NCBI RefSeq assembly: GCF_019100495.1
Contig: NZ_JAHRVA010000007.1
Location: 72,223-136,222 of the forward strand
Direction of reading: 5' to 3'
Source: Falsochrobactrum tianjinense
GTDB lineage: Bacteria > Pseudomonadota > Alphaproteobacteria > Rhizobiales > Rhizobiaceae
Length of the DNA: 64,000 nt
How positions within the stretch are numbered: position 1 is the stretch's first letter; each line of letters starts with the position of its first letter. The notes under the pieces are model-generated. The model was not told the DNA's origin. It was given only the letters and a program-made list of their open reading frames with translations, and did no database searches. This document shows, in pieces, positions 62,199 to 64,000 of the stretch. The position numbers and the translations under genes were made by a program.

Positions 62199-62852
62199 AT
62201 GAAGTTTTTCGTCGACACTGCGGACGTCAAGGAAATCCGCGAACTCAACGATCTTGGGCTGGTTGATGGCGTTACCACCAACCCTTCCCTTATCGCAAAG
62301 TCGGGCCGTGATATTCTGGAAGTCACCAAGGAAATCTGCGGCATCGTCAAGGGCCCTGTCTCCGCCGAAGTGACTGCCACCGATTATGACGGCATGATCA
62401 AGGAAGCCGCCGTGCTTTCCAAGCTCGCCGACAATATCTGCATCAAGGTGCCTCTCACCTTCGACGGCCTCAAGGCCTGCAAAAAGCTCAGCTCCGAAGG
62501 CCTCAAGACCAATGTCACGCTTTGCTTCTCGGCCACTCAGGCGCTTCTCGCTGCCAAGGCTGGCGCGACCTTCATCTCGCCTTTCATCGGCCGCGTCGAT
62601 GACATGGGCATCAACGGTATGGAACTGATCGCCGAAATCCGCACGATCTACGACAATTACGATTTCCGCACGGAAATCCTTGCCGCATCCATCCGCACGG
62701 TAAACCACGTCAAGGAAGCAGCCCTTATCGGCGCCGACGTCGTGACCGTACCGCCGGCAACGCTAAAAGCCCTCGTCAAGCATCCGCTGACCGACAAAGG
62801 ACTGGAAGCCTTCCTCGCCGACTGGGCGAAAACCGGCCAGAAGATCGCCTGA
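62199..62852 (+). CDS. tal: Transaldolase-like / fructose-6-phosphate aldolase-type protein
   Basis: A 217-residue class I aldolase of the small transaldolase subfamily (FSA/TalC/TalB3 type): [34 protein letters not shown], and the Schiff-base lysine in [12 protein letters not shown] (Lys83). It moves a three-carbon dihydroxyacetone unit in the pentose phosphate pathway. GGAGGAACG precedes the ATG. The short form cannot be separated from fructose-6-phosphate aldolase by sequence reading alone. Two terminators follow. Confidence 0.88.
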   Translation: MKFFVDTADVKEIRELNDLGLVDGVTTNPSLIAKSGRDILEVTKEICGIVKGPVSAEVTATDYDGMIKEAAVLSKLADNICIKVPLTFDGLKACKKLSSEGLKTNVTLCFSATQALLAAKAGATFISPFIGRVDDMGINGMELIAEIRTIYDNYDFRTEILAASIRTVNHVKEAALIGADVVTVPPATLKALVKHPLTDKGLEAFLADWAKTGQKIA

Positions 62853-62874
62853 TCCTCAGATCACAAGCTGAAAC

Positions 62875-62903
62875 AAACGGCGGGTCATCGATCCGCCGTT
62901 TTG
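62875..62903 (+). terminator. Terminator after tal
   Basis: AAACGGCGG (62875-62883), GTCATCGAT, CCGCCGTTTT (62893-62902) then G and CTGTTG. A 9-bp stem with a short T run. Confidence 0.75.
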
Positions 62904-62919
62904 CTGTTGTGCCAAAAAT

Positions 62920-62948
62920 AAAAGGCGGCGCATGAAACGCCGCCTTTT
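62920..62948. terminator. Bidirectional terminator between tal and lptE
   Basis: AAAAGGCGGCG (62920-62930), CATGAAA, CGCCGCCTTTT (62938-62948). A perfect 11-bp stem with A/T ends on both sides, usable by the convergent lptE transcript. Confidence 0.88.
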
Positions 62949-62969
62949 CAATTCCAAAAGCTTATCTGC

Positions 62970-63548
62970 TCAGAGCTTTGAAAGCTTCATCGCCAGATCC
63001 AGATAGATCTGTTGCGCCAGCTCTTCCGCTGCCCGCTTTCGGGCATCCCGTTCAGCACGCAGATTAGCGAATTCCTGACGTGGACGGTCGAATGACGCCC
63101 CCACCGTGCGCGTGCCGGTCGTAAGCGGCTTGCCGTCCCTGTCGAACAGAACATAGTTCGAGGTTGCCTTCACGATACCCGCTGAAGGCCGCCCGGTGCG
63201 ATCTGTCCGATCGCCAATATCAACGCTGACTGCCGAAAGCGTGGACTGACCCAGGCCCAGACGGAGCCTGTAGGTCGGATTCGCCGGTTCGCCGGCCCCG
63301 CCGCCAAGCAGGAAGATCAGCCGATTGCGGACCTGCTGGCCGAACACGTCGCCCGCCGGATCGATTGCGACCGAGGCAAGCTTGCTGCGCATATCGGGTG
63401 CAACGCTGCCCCCGACCGTGCTTCCTGCACTGCCCGATGAATAGAGCGGCTGCACGGTGCAGCCTGCCATGAAAACAACCGCAGCAAAAGCCGCGATCAC
63501 GACGCGAAAGCGCCTGAAGGTGAAGGCGAGGCGATCAGGCAACGACAT
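62970..63548 (-). CDS. lptE: LPS-assembly lipoprotein LptE
   Basis: A 192-residue outer-membrane lipoprotein. The lipobox VFMAGC puts the lipid-anchored cysteine at residue 30, and the mature part has [20 protein letters not shown] and [20 protein letters not shown], as in alphaproteobacterial LptE. It works with LptD to insert LPS. The ATG at 63548 overlaps the 3' end of leuS by 14 bases, which supports the start; an earlier in-frame codon would lie inside leuS. holA, often next in relatives, is absent here. Confidence 0.88.
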   Translation of the reverse strand: MSLPDRLAFTFRRFRVVIAAFAAVVFMAGCTVQPLYSSGSAGSTVGGSVAPDMRSKLASVAIDPAGDVFGQQVRNRLIFLLGGGAGEPANPTYRLRLGLGQSTLSAVSVDIGDRTDRTGRPSAGIVKATSNYVLFDRDGKPLTTGTRTVGASFDRPRQEFANLRAERDARKRAAEELAQQIYLDLAMKLSKL

Positions 63549-64000
63549 TGACGATCCTTTGCGGCACCACGATGATCTTTTTCGGCGTGCCCCCATTGAG
63601 CGCAGCCTTGACGAAGTCAAGTTCGAGCACCGCCTGCTGGATGCTAGCTTGATCAGCGTCGCGGGCGATTGTCAAATCCCCGCGCTTCTTTCCGTTGATC
63701 TGAACAGGCAAAACGATCTCGTTTTCCACGATCATCGCCGGGTCGAATGTTGGCCATGGCGCGCGCGCGACCAGCGTTTCCTTGCTCGCAATTGTGCCGC
63801 CCAGTTCGCTCACGCATTGTTCGGCCAGATGCGGCATCATCGGCGCAAGCATCAGCAGGAGCATTTCTGTCGCTTCGCGCAGCGCCGCCTTCAATCCGTC
63901 ATCGGCCTTGCCGGACGCTGCCTGCTGCAACGGCGTGGCAAGCGCATTCACCAGTTCGTAAAGCCGCGCCACGGCCCGGTTGAAAGCCAGCTTTTCAATA
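63535..64000 (-). CDS. leuS: Leucyl-tRNA synthetase, 3' end only
   Basis: The last 154 codons or so of LeuRS; the gene runs off the right edge. The reading starts at the edge with [20 protein letters not shown], has the anticodon-binding helices ([20 protein letters not shown]), and ends with the C-terminal domain ([20 protein letters not shown], then [15 protein letters not shown]). It charges tRNA-Leu. An in-frame ATG at 63972 is internal and is not the true start. Confidence 0.92.
   Translation of the reverse strand, partial: IEKLAFNRAVARLYELVNALATPLQQAASGKADDGLKAALREATEMLLLMLAPMMPHLAEQCVSELGGTIASKETLVARAPWPTFDPAMIVENEIVLPVQINGKKRGDLTIARDADQASIQQAVLELDFVKAALNGGTPKKIIVVPQRIVNVVA

Noticed and set aside
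62970-63548. LptE start inside leuS (63620)
   Set aside because: The longer form would add 24 residues before the lipoprotein signal. The ATG at 63548 gives a normal signal peptide with the lipobox at residue 30.

Overview
The window reads as ordinary chromosomal DNA of a Brucellaceae alphaproteobacterium (Brucella/Ochrobactrum group, probably chromosome I). Three things point there: a 4-hydroxyproline epimerase that closely resembles the Brucella PrpA protein, rhizobial-type gene content (gapR, trcR, two YdcH proteins, a second RpoH, an atpHAGDC operon without atpB/E/F next to it), and several copies of a RIME-like palindromic repeat. The species is not certain. Genes are dense and nearly all intact. 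I saw no tRNA, rRNA, CRISPR array, transposase, phage or plasmid gene.

Layout. 1-4.2 kb: a cut-off gene, a tiny membrane protein, propionyl-CoA synthetase (prpE), an SDR, a small Arg-rich protein and a WYL regulator. 4.2-8.6 kb: trcR, a quinone oxidoreductase, DUF1192, an MFS carrier and two divergent YdcH proteins. 8.6-11.4 kb: purE-purK, rpmJ with an unusual leader, and a TPR protein. 11.4-18.2 kb: pyk, DUF1036, an N-formylglutamate amidohydrolase-like gene, gapR, an aldo/keto reductase, an ABC-F protein and a glycine-zipper lipoprotein. 18.3-22.5 kb: thiamine block, with thiN facing away from a TPP riboswitch and thiBPQ. 22.7-24.9 kb: M48/LysM lipoprotein and MOSC protein. 25-31.5 kb: rpoH2, carD, fdxA, an S4 protein and a Suv3-like helicase, all on the minus strand. 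32-39.2 kb: thiolase, rpmF, mtgA, ispA, ispG, bdhA and an MFS gene. 39.2-42.7 kb: pyruvate carboxylase. 42.9-50.6 kb: a branched-chain amino acid ABC transporter with two receptors. 50.8-54 kb: hydroxyproline epimerase, D-amino-acid dehydrogenase and their probable regulator. 54.1-62.1 kb: atpHAGDC, a small membrane protein and priA. 62.2-64 kb: transaldolase-like enzyme, lptE and the 3' end of leuS.

How the genes work together. The thiamine genes form a TPP-controlled uptake and salvage unit. The liv genes supply amino acids, and the neighbouring hydroxyproline genes suggest use of collagen-derived hydroxyproline. Pyk, Pyc, thiolase and BdhA meet around pyruvate, oxaloacetate and ketone-body/PHB metabolism. 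TrcR, GapR, CarD and RpoH2 are chromosome, cell-cycle or stress regulators.

The least ordinary items are a LivG ATPase fused to a helix-hairpin-helix module, an Ala/Lys-rich N-terminal extension on AtpD, the rpmJ leader with an internal terminator-like hairpin, RIME-like repeats that supply stop codons to two genes, and a spaced 26-bp repeat upstream of the helicase. I found no clear new defence, mobile or biosynthetic system.
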